A stretch of DNA of 64,000 bases, from positions 62,001-126,000 of the forward strand of contig JAGYJU010000009.1 in assembly GCA_018401965.1 (NCBI GenBank). The letters are read 5' to 3'. The stretch comes from Roseicyclus sp. GTDB lineage: Bacteria; Pseudomonadota; Alphaproteobacteria; Rhodobacterales; Rhodobacteraceae. The notes beneath the pieces were generated by a model. The model saw only the letters and a program-made list of their open reading frames with translations. It was not told the origin of the DNA and did no database searches. Shown here piece by piece: positions 32,069 to 42,044 of this stretch. Position 1 is the first letter of the stretch; each line of letters opens with the position of its first letter. The translations under genes and the position numbers were made by a program.

Positions 32069-32132
32069 GGTGCGCCTCAAGGCGCACCCTACCCGAGTCT
32101 AGACCCCGTAGGGTGCCGCCGTCAGGCGCACC
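32069..32132. repeat. Imperfect inverted-repeat element
   Basis: A perfect 9-base dyad, GGTGCGCCT and AGGCGCACC, at 32069-32088 continues into CCTAC. A degraded inverted copy, GTAGGGTGCCGCCGTCAGGCGCACC, lies at 32108-32132. The element fills the gap between the convergent lectin and prs genes and could act as a bidirectional terminator. Its form resembles a dispersed palindromic repeat, but copies elsewhere cannot be checked here. Confidence 0.6.
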
Positions 32133-32141
32133 AGGCGCCGC

Positions 32142-33170
32142 TCAGCGCCCCCACATGCCCTTGGGATAGAGCCCCTCGTAGATCGGTACGAGCGTTTCCG
32201 TATCGAACAGCGACGACACGCTGGTTCCGTTCCAGATGTTCAGGATCGCCTGCGCGAACATCGGCGCGGTCGGCACGACTCGGATATTGGGGCAGGCCTG
32301 CGCGGCCTTGGTCGCCTCGATCGTGTCGGTGATGACAAGCGATTTCAGCACCGATCCGGTGATCCGTTCCACCGCAGGCCCCGACAGGACACCATGCGTG
32401 GTATAGGCATGCACCTCGGTCGCGCCTGCCTCCATCAGCACATCGGCGGCCTTGCACAGCGTTCCGGCCGTGTCGCACATGTCATCGACGATGATGCATT
32501 TCTGCCCCGACACATCCCCGATCACGGTCATGCCCGCGACTTCACCGGCCTTTTCGCGCCGCTTGTCGACGATGGCGAGCGGTGCGCCGATCCGGGTTGC
32601 CAATTCGCGCGCCCGCGCCACGCCGCCCACATCGGGGGATACGACCATCACATCGGACATGTCGCCGCCGAACTGGTGCAGGATGTCGAGCGCGAAGATC
32701 GGGCTGGCATAGAGGTTGTCGACCGGAATGTCGAAGAACCCCTGGATCTGGGCTGCGTGCAGATCCATCGTCAGGATCCGTTCGATCCCCGCCGTGACCA
32801 TCATGTTGGCCACCAGTTTGGAGGAAATCGGCGTGCGCGCCTTGGTGCGGCGATCCTGCCTTGCGTAGCCGAAATAGGGGATGACCGCCGTGATCCGCGC
32901 GGCGCTGGACCGGCGCAGCGTGTCGGTGATGATCAACAGCTCCATCAGGTTGTCATTGGCCGGTTTCGAGGTCGGCTGGATGATGAACATATCCTCGCCG
33001 CGCACGTTCTCGAAGACCTCGACAAAGATCTCGCCGTCGTTGAACCGCTCGACGCGGGCATCGACAAGGCCGACCTGCATCCCCCGGTGCATCGACATGC
33101 GCCGCGAAATGGCGGTCGCAAGCGTGCGGTTGGCGTTCCCGGAAATCAGCTTCGGGTCTTGTGCGGGCAT
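32142..33170 (-). CDS. prs: Ribose-phosphate pyrophosphokinase
   Basis: Prs makes PRPP from ribose 5-phosphate and ATP for purine, pyrimidine, histidine, tryptophan and NAD synthesis. The motifs are [50 protein letters not shown] and the PRPP loop [17 protein letters not shown] 33170 has AAGGA upstream. The length of 342 residues is slightly longer than the E. coli enzyme but usual in Rhodobacterales. Confidence 0.95.
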   Translation of the reverse strand: MPAQDPKLISGNANRTLATAISRRMSMHRGMQVGLVDARVERFNDGEIFVEVFENVRGEDMFIIQPTSKPANDNLMELLIITDTLRRSSAARITAVIPYFGYARQDRRTKARTPISSKLVANMMVTAGIERILTMDLHAAQIQGFFDIPVDNLYASPIFALDILHQFGGDMSDVMVVSPDVGGVARARELATRIGAPLAIVDKRREKAGEVAGMTVIGDVSGQKCIIVDDMCDTAGTLCKAADVLMEAGATEVHAYTTHGVLSGPAVERITGSVLKSLVITDTIEATKAAQACPNIRVVPTAPMFAQAILNIWNGTSVSSLFDTETLVPIYEGLYPKGMWGR

Positions 33171-33195
33171 GGTGATGTCGTCCTTGTGGCAGCCG

Positions 33196-33250
33196 ATCCG
33201 GGCATCCCCATGCGCCCGGATGTTGACACCCCCTAGCACCCGTCTAGGGT
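33196..33250. promoter_or_regulatory. Divergent prs/isomerase control region with two dyads
   Basis: TTGACA at 33223-33228 and TAGGGT at 33245-33250, 16 bases apart, form a plausible plus-strand promoter for the isomerase gene. A perfect dyad CCCTAG-N7-CTAGGG (33231-33249) fills its spacer. A second perfect 8-base dyad, ATCCGGGC and GCCCGGAT (33196-33221), lies 26 bases before prs and could form a hairpin in the prs leader. Both could be operators; no known regulator fits. Confidence 0.45.
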
Positions 33251-33282
33251 CGGCGCAAAGCCGAAAAGGAACCCCGCACGCC

Positions 33283-33885
33283 ATGGCCCATATCGATTAT
33301 TTCTTCTCTACCGTCTCGCCCTATACCTACTTGGCGGGAACGCGGCTCGAATCCATCGCCGCGCGCCATGGTGCAACCATCGCCTACAAGCCGATGGACC
33401 TGACCGGCGGCATCTTCCCGCGCACCGGCGGCACGCCCGTGGCCGAACGCCCGCCCGCGCGGCTGGAGCTGCGCGCACAGGACTTGCGGCGGCAGGCGAA
33501 AAAGCACGCTCTCGCCATCGATCTCGATCCGCCCTATCGCGCCGTGAACGCCGCGCCCTCGTCTTATGCCTTCATCGCGGCCAAGGCGGCGGGCGGCGGT
33601 GACCTCGGCGCGCTGGTGCACGCCTTCACCGGCGCGGTCTGGCGCGACCGCCGCGACATCGCGCAAGATGACGTGATTGCCGATTGCCTTGCGGCGGCGG
33701 GCTTTGACCGCAGCCTTGCCGGAATGGCGATGCTGGCCGGGGCCGAGGACTATTCCCGCAACACCGAACAGGCGGTTCTGGCGGGCGTCTTCGGCGCGCC
33801 CTTCTACATCGTGGACGGCACCGAGAAATTCTGGGGCCAGGACAAGCTGGAAGACCTTGACCTGTTTCTTGCCGGAAAGCTGTGA
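33283..33885 (+). CDS. 2-hydroxychromene-2-carboxylate isomerase family (DsbA/kappa GST fold)
   Basis: This 200-residue cytoplasmic thioredoxin-fold protein of the kappa-GST class belongs to the isomerases that use glutathione in aromatic degradation. The active-site Ser region is [14 protein letters not shown], and the C-terminal [20 protein letters not shown] is typical. No other aromatic-degradation genes are near, so the true substrate is uncertain. The stop overlaps the start of the next gene in a GTGA. Confidence 0.82.
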   Translation: MAHIDYFFSTVSPYTYLAGTRLESIAARHGATIAYKPMDLTGGIFPRTGGTPVAERPPARLELRAQDLRRQAKKHALAIDLDPPYRAVNAAPSSYAFIAAKAAGGGDLGALVHAFTGAVWRDRRDIAQDDVIADCLAAAGFDRSLAGMAMLAGAEDYSRNTEQAVLAGVFGAPFYIVDGTEKFWGQDKLEDLDLFLAGKL

Positions 33886-34670
33886 CAGGCTTCGCGCGGA
33901 ATTGGGGGCAGGGGGGCGATCCGGGCCTTTTGCTGCATTGCTCGCTGGCCCATTCCAGTGCCTGGACCGGCGTGGCGCGTGCCATGCCCGAGCGCTATGG
34001 CCTATCCGCGCCCGACCTTGTGGGCCATGGGCGCGGCCCCGCCGCCGACCCGGCCCAAGACCTGCATGATCAGGCCACCGATGCCGCCGCCGCGCATCTG
34101 CCCGAGACCCCGTGCCACCTGATCGGCCACAGCTTTGGCGCGACTCTCGCGCTGCGGCTGGCGCTGGATCATCCGGGCCGGGTCAAGACCCTGACCCTGA
34201 TCGAGCCGGTGCTCTTTGCCGCCGCGCGCGGCCAGCCCGGCTGGCAGGCGCATGAAGACGCGCTCGCCCCCCTTGGCCGCCTGTGTGACGCGCAGGATTG
34301 GGCCGGCGCGGCACGCCTGTTCCTGGGTGTCTGGGGCGGGCCGGTGCCCTATGACGCGCTGCCGCCCGCGCAACAATCCTACATGCGCGACCGGATGTGG
34401 GTCATTCCCGCCAGCACGCCCGCGCTGCATCACGACAGCGCGCGCATCCTGCCCCGGCTGGGCCAGATCACCTGCCCGGCCCTGCTGTTGGAAGGGGCGC
34501 AATCGCCCCCGGTGATCGCGGAAATCCAGGCGGAACTGGCCCGCGCCCTGTCGAACAGCCGCCGCGCCGTGATCGCGGGGGCGGGGCACATGGCCCCGAT
34601 CACCCATCCCGAGGCCGTCGCGGCGGAAATCACCACCTTGGTCGAAGACCTATCCGGCCCAGACCTCTAG
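33882..34670 (+). CDS. Alpha/beta hydrolase
   Basis: This 262-residue alpha/beta-fold hydrolase has the oxyanion-side LLLHCSLAHSSAWTG, the nucleophile elbow LIGHSFGATLAL (Ser in GHSFG), the acid region LLLEGAQSPPV and the catalytic His in GAGHMAPITHPE. The GTG start is coupled to the preceding isomerase. Its last 21 bases overlap the convergent threonine aldolase gene. The substrate is unknown. Confidence 0.8.
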   Translation: MTGFARNWGQGGDPGLLLHCSLAHSSAWTGVARAMPERYGLSAPDLVGHGRGPAADPAQDLHDQATDAAAAHLPETPCHLIGHSFGATLALRLALDHPGRVKTLTLIEPVLFAAARGQPGWQAHEDALAPLGRLCDAQDWAGAARLFLGVWGGPVPYDALPPAQQSYMRDRMWVIPASTPALHHDSARILPRLGQITCPALLLEGAQSPPVIAEIQAELARALSNSRRAVIAGAGHMAPITHPEAVAAEITTLVEDLSGPDL

Positions 34671-35696
34671 CAAACGCTCCACATCCGCGCCGGTCTTGGA
34701 CCAGTCGCACACGATCCGGCAGCGCAGCGGCGTATCGGGCGCTCCATCCTCCAGCGTGCCGCCGAAGAGGTAATACTGCGCCCCCGCCGCGAACGCACGG
34801 GCATGGGCCGCGCGCGACACCTCGATGAAGCCAAGGTTGCCCGCCACCGGGTGGCACAGATGCGCGCCCGGCACGCGGGCCAGCCCCTGCACCAGTTGCG
34901 CCATACGGGCATTGGCCGCCCGCGCCATCTCCAGCCACAGGTCATCCGTGCAATAGGCCAGCATCTGCGAAGACAGGTAGCGGTGCTTGGAAAACAGGTG
35001 CCCGCCGCGCTTGCGCCGCAGCTCCAGCTCGCGGCCATGGGCGGGGTCGAACATCACCACCGCCTCGACCCCCATGCAGCCGTTCTTGGTGCCGCCGAAA
35101 CTGACCGCGTCGATGCCGGCCTTCCAGGTCATCTCGGCCGGGCTGCACCCCAGCGTGGCGCAGGCATTGGCAAAGCGCGCCCCGTCAAGATGCGTGGCCA
35201 GCCCGTGCTTGCGCGCCACCGCGGTGATCGCCCGGATCTGGTCCAGGCTGTAGACCGTGCCGCGTTCGGTGATGTTGGTGATCGTCACCGGGCCGGGCTG
35301 CGCGCCATGCACGCCGCGCGCCTTGACCTGCAAGATCGCGGCCTCCAACCCCTCGGGGGTAAACCGACCATCGTCGCCGTCGACCAGGATCGTCTTGGCC
35401 CCGGAATAGAAATCGGGCGCGCCGCATTCATCCTCTTCGACATGGGCGGTGCGGTGGCAAAACACCCCGTCCCAGGGCTTCGCCAGACAGGCCAACGCCA
35501 GCGCATTGGCGACGCTGCCGGTGGCGACGAATTCCACGGCCGCCCCGGGTGCCTCGAACAGGTCGCGCACGGCCTCCCGCGCGGCGGCGGTGGTCGCGTC
35601 ATTGCCATAGGGCATGGCATAGCCGTCATTTGCCCCCATCACGGCGGCCATGATTGCGGGATGCACCGGCCCGGTGTTGTCGCTGGCAAACATCAT
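34650..35696 (-). CDS. ltaE: Low-specificity L-threonine aldolase
   Basis: This PLP enzyme splits L-threonine or allo-threonine to glycine and acetaldehyde. It starts MMFASDNTGPVHPAIMAAV; either of the adjacent ATGs (35696 or 35693) may be used. The PLP Lys is in VSFGGTKNGCMG, and HLDGARFANACA is the family motif. It has 348 residues. The start overlaps the ycgN stop (ATGATG), which puts it in the ribF-ycgN-ltaE transcript. Confidence 0.9.
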   Translation of the reverse strand: MMFASDNTGPVHPAIMAAVMGANDGYAMPYGNDATTAAAREAVRDLFEAPGAAVEFVATGSVANALALACLAKPWDGVFCHRTAHVEEDECGAPDFYSGAKTILVDGDDGRFTPEGLEAAILQVKARGVHGAQPGPVTITNITERGTVYSLDQIRAITAVARKHGLATHLDGARFANACATLGCSPAEMTWKAGIDAVSFGGTKNGCMGVEAVVMFDPAHGRELELRRKRGGHLFSKHRYLSSQMLAYCTDDLWLEMARAANARMAQLVQGLARVPGAHLCHPVAGNLGFIEVSRAAHARAFAAGAQYYLFGGTLEDGAPDTPLRCRIVCDWSKTGADVERLLEVWAG

Positions 35697-36139
35697 GTGC
35701 CCGGCTCCTCGATGATGTAATCTTCCCAGTCTTCTTCCGGCACTTCGAATTCCGGCACCGTGATGCCGCGCACGCTGACACCCGCCTGGTGCACCGTTTC
35801 GGGGTCACCCGACACCAGCGGGTGCCACCAGAACAAGGGCTTGTTCTCATGCACAAGGCGGTAGGCGCAGGTTTCGGGCATGAAATAGGCCACATCGCCC
35901 ATGGTCGCGGGTGTCAGGCGGATGCATTCGGGCACCAGCGTCTTGCGGATGTCGTATTGCCCGCAGCGACAGGTGTCGTCATCGAGCAAGCGACAGGCGA
36001 CGCGGGTCAGGGCAACCTCGCCGGTTTCCTCGTCTTCCAGCTTGTTGAGACAGCATTTGCCACAGCCGTCGCACAGCGCCTCCCATTCCTCGGGGGTCAT
36101 CCGCGCGGGCGAAACCCGTTCCCAGAACCTGTCTCTCAT
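35693..36139 (-). CDS. ycgN: YcgN-family cysteine cluster protein
   Basis: This 148-residue protein belongs to the YkgJ/YcgN cysteine-cluster family (UPF0260). The clustered cysteines CDGCGKCC, then CRLLDDDTCRCGQY and VPEC, would bind zinc or an iron-sulfur cluster; the function is not known. ATG 36139 is in the ATGA overlap with the ribF stop. The better upstream reading starts at RDRFWERVSPARMTPEEWEA, so the longer in-frame extension is dismissed. Confidence 0.85.
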   Translation of the reverse strand: MRDRFWERVSPARMTPEEWEALCDGCGKCCLNKLEDEETGEVALTRVACRLLDDDTCRCGQYDIRKTLVPECIRLTPATMGDVAYFMPETCAYRLVHENKPLFWWHPLVSGDPETVHQAGVSVRGITVPEFEVPEEDWEDYIIEEPGT

Positions 36140-37062
36140 ATCAAGGCCAAGGCCGCGCGCGCCGCGGCGCTGTCGCGGTCCATCTGCGCGATCAGCGCAT
36201 CCAGCCCGTCGAATTTCGCCTCGCCGCGCAACCATTCGACAAGCCCGATGGACACGTGCCGCCCGTACAGATCGCCCTTGAAATCGAACAGGAAGGTTTC
36301 AAGGTTCGGCGTGGCGCGTTCGAACATCGGCCGGATGCCAAGATTGGCCACGCCGTGATAGGTGCCCTGGTGCGGCCCCTCCAACACGTCGACCACCACC
36401 GCGTAGACACCCAGGCGCGGCACATGCAGCCCGTCCAACGCCATGTTGGCCGTCGGATAGCCCAATTCGCGGCCACGCTTTTCGCCATGCAGAACCGGCC
36501 CCTCGATCCGGTGCCAATGGCCCAGCATCGTCGCGGCCGCGCGCGGCTGGCCCTCTGACAGCGCGGCGCGGATCGCGGTGGATGACACCGCGCCGCTGTC
36601 GGCCGTCAGCAGATCGGCGATGGTCACCTCGAACCCGTAGCGCGCGCCGTAGTCTTGCAACAGCGCGGCAGTGCCGCTGCGCCCCTTGCCGAAACAGAAA
36701 TCCGCCCCCACGACCACATGGCTCAACCCCAGCCCTTCGGCCAGCACGATGCGGGCGAAATCCTCGGCCGACAGGCCCGCCATGCGCGCGTCAAAGGGCA
36801 ATTCCGCCAGGATCTGCACACCCAGCTTTTCCAGCCGATGCGCCCGCGCCTCGGCATTCATCAGCCGAAAGGGGGCCGCGTGCGGGGCGAAATATTCGCG
36901 CGGATGCGGCTCGAAGGTCACGATGCCGAGCGGTGCACCATCGCGCCGCGCCAGGTCGATCACCCGCTGATGGCCAAGGTGCACGCCATCGAAATTGCCG
37001 ATGGCGGCGGATGCGCCGCGGTCGTCAGAGCGGGTGTAATCTGGGTCGCGCAGAATTCGCAT
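36136..37062 (-). CDS. ribF: Bifunctional riboflavin kinase/FAD synthetase
   Basis: RibF phosphorylates riboflavin to FMN and adenylylates it to FAD. The N-terminal nucleotidyltransferase has GNFDGVHLGHQRV and VVVGADFCFGKGRSGT. The C-terminal kinase has GRELGYPTANMAL and GVANLGIRPMF. ATG 37062 gives 308 residues. It heads a three-gene overlapping set with ycgN and ltaE; maoC lies 49 bases upstream on the same strand. Confidence 0.93.
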   Translation of the reverse strand: MRILRDPDYTRSDDRGASAAIGNFDGVHLGHQRVIDLARRDGAPLGIVTFEPHPREYFAPHAAPFRLMNAEARAHRLEKLGVQILAELPFDARMAGLSAEDFARIVLAEGLGLSHVVVGADFCFGKGRSGTAALLQDYGARYGFEVTIADLLTADSGAVSSTAIRAALSEGQPRAAATMLGHWHRIEGPVLHGEKRGRELGYPTANMALDGLHVPRLGVYAVVVDVLEGPHQGTYHGVANLGIRPMFERATPNLETFLFDFKGDLYGRHVSIGLVEWLRGEAKFDGLDALIAQMDRDSAAARAALALI

Positions 37063-37111
37063 GCGCGATGGCCTAGCTGCCCCCGCGCCAATGTTCAAGC
37101 GCGCTTGGGCC

Positions 37112-37555
37112 TCAGTCGAACTTGCGCGAGGGGGCCAGAACGGTGGCCTCGCCCTTCAGCACCACGGTCTTGCCGACGCGGCACTGCGTGGCCAGCGTCA
37201 CGCGGCGACGCGCATGGTCGATCTCTGTCACCTCGACCTCGGCACGGACCATGTCGCCGGGGCGCACGGGGGCCATGAATTTCAGCGTCTGGCCCAGGTA
37301 GACCGTGCCATGCCCCGGCAATTGTTCCCCGATCACCGCCGAAATCAGCCCGGCGGTCAGCATTCCATGCGCGATGCGCCCCTCGAAAATCGTGTCGCGG
37401 GCGTAATCCTCATCCAGATGCACCGGGTTGCGGTCGGTCGACACCTGCGCGAACAGCTCGATGTCATGGTCGGTCACCAGTTTCTCGAGCGATCGGGTCA
37501 TCCCGATTTCAAGGTCTTCGATGACGATCGTGCCGGTCATGATGTTGTCGAGCAT
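37112..37555 (-). CDS. MaoC-family dehydratase
   Basis: This hot-dog-fold (R)-enoyl-CoA hydratase-like protein has the hydratase-2 motif: Asp in FAQVSTDRNPVHLDEDYA, then GRIAHGMLTAGLISAVIG, and the strand YLGQTLKFMAPVRPGD. ATG 37555 (MLDNIMTGTIVIEDL) is chosen for the AGGAGA 8 bases before it; its length is 147 residues. Such enzymes hydrate crotonyl-CoA or similar substrates and can feed polyhydroxyalkanoate synthesis. The AT-rich promoter holds a CTGC-N3-GCAG palindrome. Confidence 0.82.
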   Translation of the reverse strand: MLDNIMTGTIVIEDLEIGMTRSLEKLVTDHDIELFAQVSTDRNPVHLDEDYARDTIFEGRIAHGMLTAGLISAVIGEQLPGHGTVYLGQTLKFMAPVRPGDMVRAEVEVTEIDHARRRVTLATQCRVGKTVVLKGEATVLAPSRKFD

Positions 37556-37603
37556 CTGGGGAATCTCCTGCATCTGCGCCCTATTTACCCGAAAGTTACA
37601 GCA

Positions 37604-37618
37604 TTCTGCAATGCAGAA
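37604..37618. promoter_or_regulatory. Palindrome TTCTGCA-A-TGCAGAA upstream of maoC
   Basis: This perfect 15-base palindrome lies in AT-rich DNA about 50 bases before the maoC start, just downstream (in the maoC direction) of a TATATTAC that could be a -10 box. It contains CTGCAATGCAG, the CTGC-N3-GCAG form described for the PHA regulator PhaR. The match to PhaR is from memory of the motif. Confidence 0.5.
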
Positions 37619-37731
37619 AGTAATATAATGCGGATTATTTACCCAATGATGAAATTATGTTGCGCGACCCTGCACCTTCATCTTCCCTTAAATACGCATG
37701 CGACCCTCTGCCACGCGCACCGGCCCGGCGG

Positions 37732-38604
37732 TCAGCGCAGCAGGCCGATGGAATAGCTCGGCTCCATCTGCGCCCGTGTCAGGAACCGCGCCAAAAGGGC
37801 CGGATCGGGTTGATCCCGCGTTGCGGTGTCTTCGCGCGCCAACCCGCCGGTGATGAACAGCGTGTCGATGTTTTCGCCCATTCCGCCCTGAACATCGGTG
37901 TGGATGCCATCGCCCACCGCAAGGATACGGTCATCGGGGATGGATTTGCCCAGCTTCTGCAACCGCCGCCGCGCGAGGTCGTAGATCGGCGGATGCGGCT
38001 TGCCGAAATACAGGCTTTCGCCGCCCATCTCGGTGTAAAGCTGCGCCAGCGCGCCTGCGCACCATTCGCGCGTCTCGCCCCGGTCCACGACGATGTCGGG
38101 GTTGGCGCACAAGAGCTTGAGCCCACGGGACTTTGCCAACAGGAACTGCGGCCGCAACACCGCCGGGTCTGCCATCGGGTCGAAGGGGCCGGTGCAGACG
38201 ATTCCCTCGGCCTCGTCCAGATCGACCTTTTCGATTGCCACCGGGTCCGACAGCAATTCCAGCGGCTCGAAGAACGGCGCGTCATGCGGCTCGCCGATAT
38301 GCCAGACCTTGCGCCCCACCACGCCCTCGAACATGGCGGCGCGCGCGCTGTCGCCCGAGGTGGCGATCACGTCCCAACTGTCATCGGTCACGCCCATCCG
38401 CGCGATCTGCGCCGCGACGCTGGCGCGGGGGCGGGGCGAATTGGTGACCAGAACCACCGTTCCGCCCTCGGCCCGATAGGCCCGCAGCGCCTCGACCGCG
38501 GCGGGCAGGGCGCGAATGCCATCATGCACACAGCCCCACAGGTCGCAGAACAAGGCGTCATACTGGCCGGAAATCTCGGCAAGGCTGTCGATGATGCGGG
38601 TCAT
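37732..38604 (-). CDS. HAD-superfamily hydrolase, subfamily IIA
   Basis: This 290-residue phosphatase-like protein has the nucleophile motif LFCDLWGCVHDG, the second motif VVLVTNSPRP, the conserved Lys in FGKPHPPIYDLA, and the acidic ILAVGDGIHTDVQGG. It belongs to the NagD-like group with a C2 cap, common in alphaproteobacteria. The physiological phosphoester is unknown. It is preceded by the ppaC terminator, so it has its own promoter or reads through. Confidence 0.85.
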   Translation of the reverse strand: MTRIIDSLAEISGQYDALFCDLWGCVHDGIRALPAAVEALRAYRAEGGTVVLVTNSPRPRASVAAQIARMGVTDDSWDVIATSGDSARAAMFEGVVGRKVWHIGEPHDAPFFEPLELLSDPVAIEKVDLDEAEGIVCTGPFDPMADPAVLRPQFLLAKSRGLKLLCANPDIVVDRGETREWCAGALAQLYTEMGGESLYFGKPHPPIYDLARRRLQKLGKSIPDDRILAVGDGIHTDVQGGMGENIDTLFITGGLAREDTATRDQPDPALLARFLTRAQMEPSYSIGLLR

Positions 38605-38697
38605 GGGCGGCGCTCCGTTCGGGGTGTTGCGCGTGGTGTAGGCCAGCGGGCGCGCTGCGTCGAGGGACGCGTGGCGGTTTCCCGCCCGCGCCCACGG

Positions 38698-38724
38698 AAA
38701 AAGGCGGCCCGTGTCGGGGCCGCC
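38698..38724 (-). terminator. ppaC terminator
   Basis: On the minus strand GGCGGCCC, GACAC and GGGCCGCC form an 8-base stem followed by TTTTT. It lies 25 bases after the ppaC stop. Confidence 0.85.
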
Positions 38725-38749
38725 CCTGCGTGCCTTGGTCGCGCGGCGC

Positions 38750-39673
38750 TTACAGCGCGAGGTTGGGGATGATCTGCTTCTTGCGGCTGACCACGCCGGG
38801 CAAGACCACGGTGTCGGCATCGCCCACCAGGGTGGCAAAGCTTTTCTCGGCCACCTGCTTGACCAGGTCGTTGGGCACCAACAGCGTCGCCTGTTCGCGC
38901 AGGATATCGACCACGAACAGCAACACCTGGTCGGCCCCATCCTCGGTGGCGACGACGGGCATCGTATCCATCAGGCTGGCCTTGCGGGCCAGAACCGTTT
39001 CCGGCGACGTGGTTTCCAGAACGCTCACGCGAAAGGTCTTGCCGCCCACCTCGTAGGTCTTGCTGTCCATGCGCAGCAGTTGCGCATCGGAAAATTCCGA
39101 CACATCCGATTTGGCCGCGAACATCTCCGCCGCATAATCGGGGATGGAAATACCCAGCTCGCCCGCCAGCGCCTCGGCCACGGCGCGGTCTTCGTCGGTG
39201 GTGGTGGGCGAACGGAATTCCAGCGTGTCCGACAGGATGCAGGTCAGGATCGTGGCCTTGACCCAGTCGGGGGCGTCGGCCATGTCGGCGCCGATCATCT
39301 TGTGCAGGATCGTGGCGGTGCAGGCCAGGGGTTCGATGCGGATGTCGATCGGCCCCTTGGTTTCCAGCCCGCCGACCAGCTTGTGATGGTCGATGATGCC
39401 GCGAATATCGGCGTCATTGATGCCCTTGGGCAATTCGGCGGGGTTGTTGGTGTCGACGATCACGACCTTTTGCCCCGCCTCGACACCCTCGATGATGCGC
39501 GGCATTGGCAGGTTCCAGCGCTGCAACAGGAACGCGGCCTCGGTGTTGGGTTCGCCCAGCAAGACCGCCTCGGCGGGGTCGTTGCGGATTTCCGTCAGAT
39601 ACCAGGCCCAGATCAGGGGCGAGCCGGTGGAATCGGTGTCGGGCGAAGTGTGGCCGAATACGAGCGTGGTCAT
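38750..39673 (-). CDS. ppaC: Manganese-dependent inorganic pyrophosphatase (family II)
   Basis: This DHH-superfamily enzyme hydrolyses PPi, driving biosynthetic reactions forward. The motifs are LVFGHTSPDTDSTGSP, VVIVDTNNPAEL and RGIIDHHKLVGG, and the C-terminal DHHA2 domain ends VVSRKKQIIPNLAL. ATG 39673 gives 307 residues. Family II enzymes are less common in Gram-negative bacteria than family I, but they occur in Rhodobacterales. It is divergent from groESL. Confidence 0.93.
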   Translation of the reverse strand: MTTLVFGHTSPDTDSTGSPLIWAWYLTEIRNDPAEAVLLGEPNTEAAFLLQRWNLPMPRIIEGVEAGQKVVIVDTNNPAELPKGINDADIRGIIDHHKLVGGLETKGPIDIRIEPLACTATILHKMIGADMADAPDWVKATILTCILSDTLEFRSPTTTDEDRAVAEALAGELGISIPDYAAEMFAAKSDVSEFSDAQLLRMDSKTYEVGGKTFRVSVLETTSPETVLARKASLMDTMPVVATEDGADQVLLFVVDILREQATLLVPNDLVKQVAEKSFATLVGDADTVVLPGVVSRKKQIIPNLAL

Positions 39674-39812
39674 GGGGTTCATCCGCGAATTGATGGCACA
39701 GTCGCGCGCCTCATACCGAAGCGGGCGGGTCTTGTCAGGGGGCAACCGCGCCGCAGGGGCGGGCGGTGGCAGGGCGATGTGATTTTTCCCAGCCAACCGC
39801 CCGGTGGACCTG

Positions 39813-39841
39813 TTGACAGCCTCGCGCTGCCTCCCTATCTG
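39813..39841 (+). promoter_or_regulatory. groESL sigma70 promoter
   Basis: A perfect -35 TTGACA and a -10 TATCTG are separated by 17 bases. The CIRCE operator begins 8 bases downstream, at the expected start of transcription. Confidence 0.85.
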
Positions 39842-39848
39842 CGGGCTG

Positions 39849-39875
39849 TTGGCACTCACCACGACCGAGTGACAA
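39849..39875. promoter_or_regulatory. CIRCE operator of groESL
   Basis: TTGGCACTC-N9-GAGTGACAA is an imperfect but clear CIRCE inverted repeat, the HrcA binding site. It lies in the groES leader, 40 bases before the start codon, so groESL should be repressed by HrcA and released on heat shock. The hrcA gene is not in the window. Confidence 0.9.
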
Positions 39876-39915
39876 TCAAAGAGATGAAACCGAACTCAAG
39901 AGGAGTGTTCGAGAG

Positions 39916-40206
39916 ATGGCATTCACACCGCTTCACGACCGCGTGCTGGTCCGCCGCATCGAGTCTGAGGAAAAGACCAAGGGTGGTCTGATCATCCCCG
40001 ATACGGCCAAGGAAAAGCCCGCCGAAGGCGAAGTGATCGCTGTTGGCGCTGGCGCCAAGGACGATGACGGCGACCGGATCGCCATGGACGTCAAGGCAGG
40101 CGATCGTGTCCTGTTCGGCAAATGGTCCGGCACCGAAGTGACCGTTGATGGCGAAGACCTTCTGATCATGAAGGAAAGCGACATCCTGGGCGTTATCACC
40201 GCCTGA
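39916..40206 (+). CDS. groES: Co-chaperonin GroES
   Basis: GroES forms the heptameric lid of the GroEL chamber. The protein starts [16 protein letters not shown]; the mobile loop is [20 protein letters not shown]. It has 96 residues and a GGAG ribosome site. groEL follows after 44 bases. Confidence 0.97.
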   Translation: MAFTPLHDRVLVRRIESEEKTKGGLIIPDTAKEKPAEGEVIAVGAGAKDDDGDRIAMDVKAGDRVLFGKWSGTEVTVDGEDLLIMKESDILGVITA

Positions 40207-40223
40207 TCCGCATCGAAAGCTGA

Positions 40224-41891
<1,668 letters not shown>

Positions 41892-41917
41892 TCCAGTCCG
41901 CTTTTGGATTGATCGGG

Positions 41918-41946
41918 AAAGGGGCCGCATCGCGGCCCCTTTTCTT
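41918..41946 (+). terminator. groESL terminator
   Basis: AAAGGGGCCGC, an ATC loop and GCGGCCCCTTTT form a strong hairpin that ends in a T-rich tract. Confidence 0.92.
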
Positions 41947-42044
41947 TTGCGCGCATCGCCCCCTGCTTGCTTCAGGTCAATGCAGCCCGCGCACCGTTTC
42001 GCCATGCTGGGCCGCGAACCGGATCAGGATTGGGGACAGGATCG

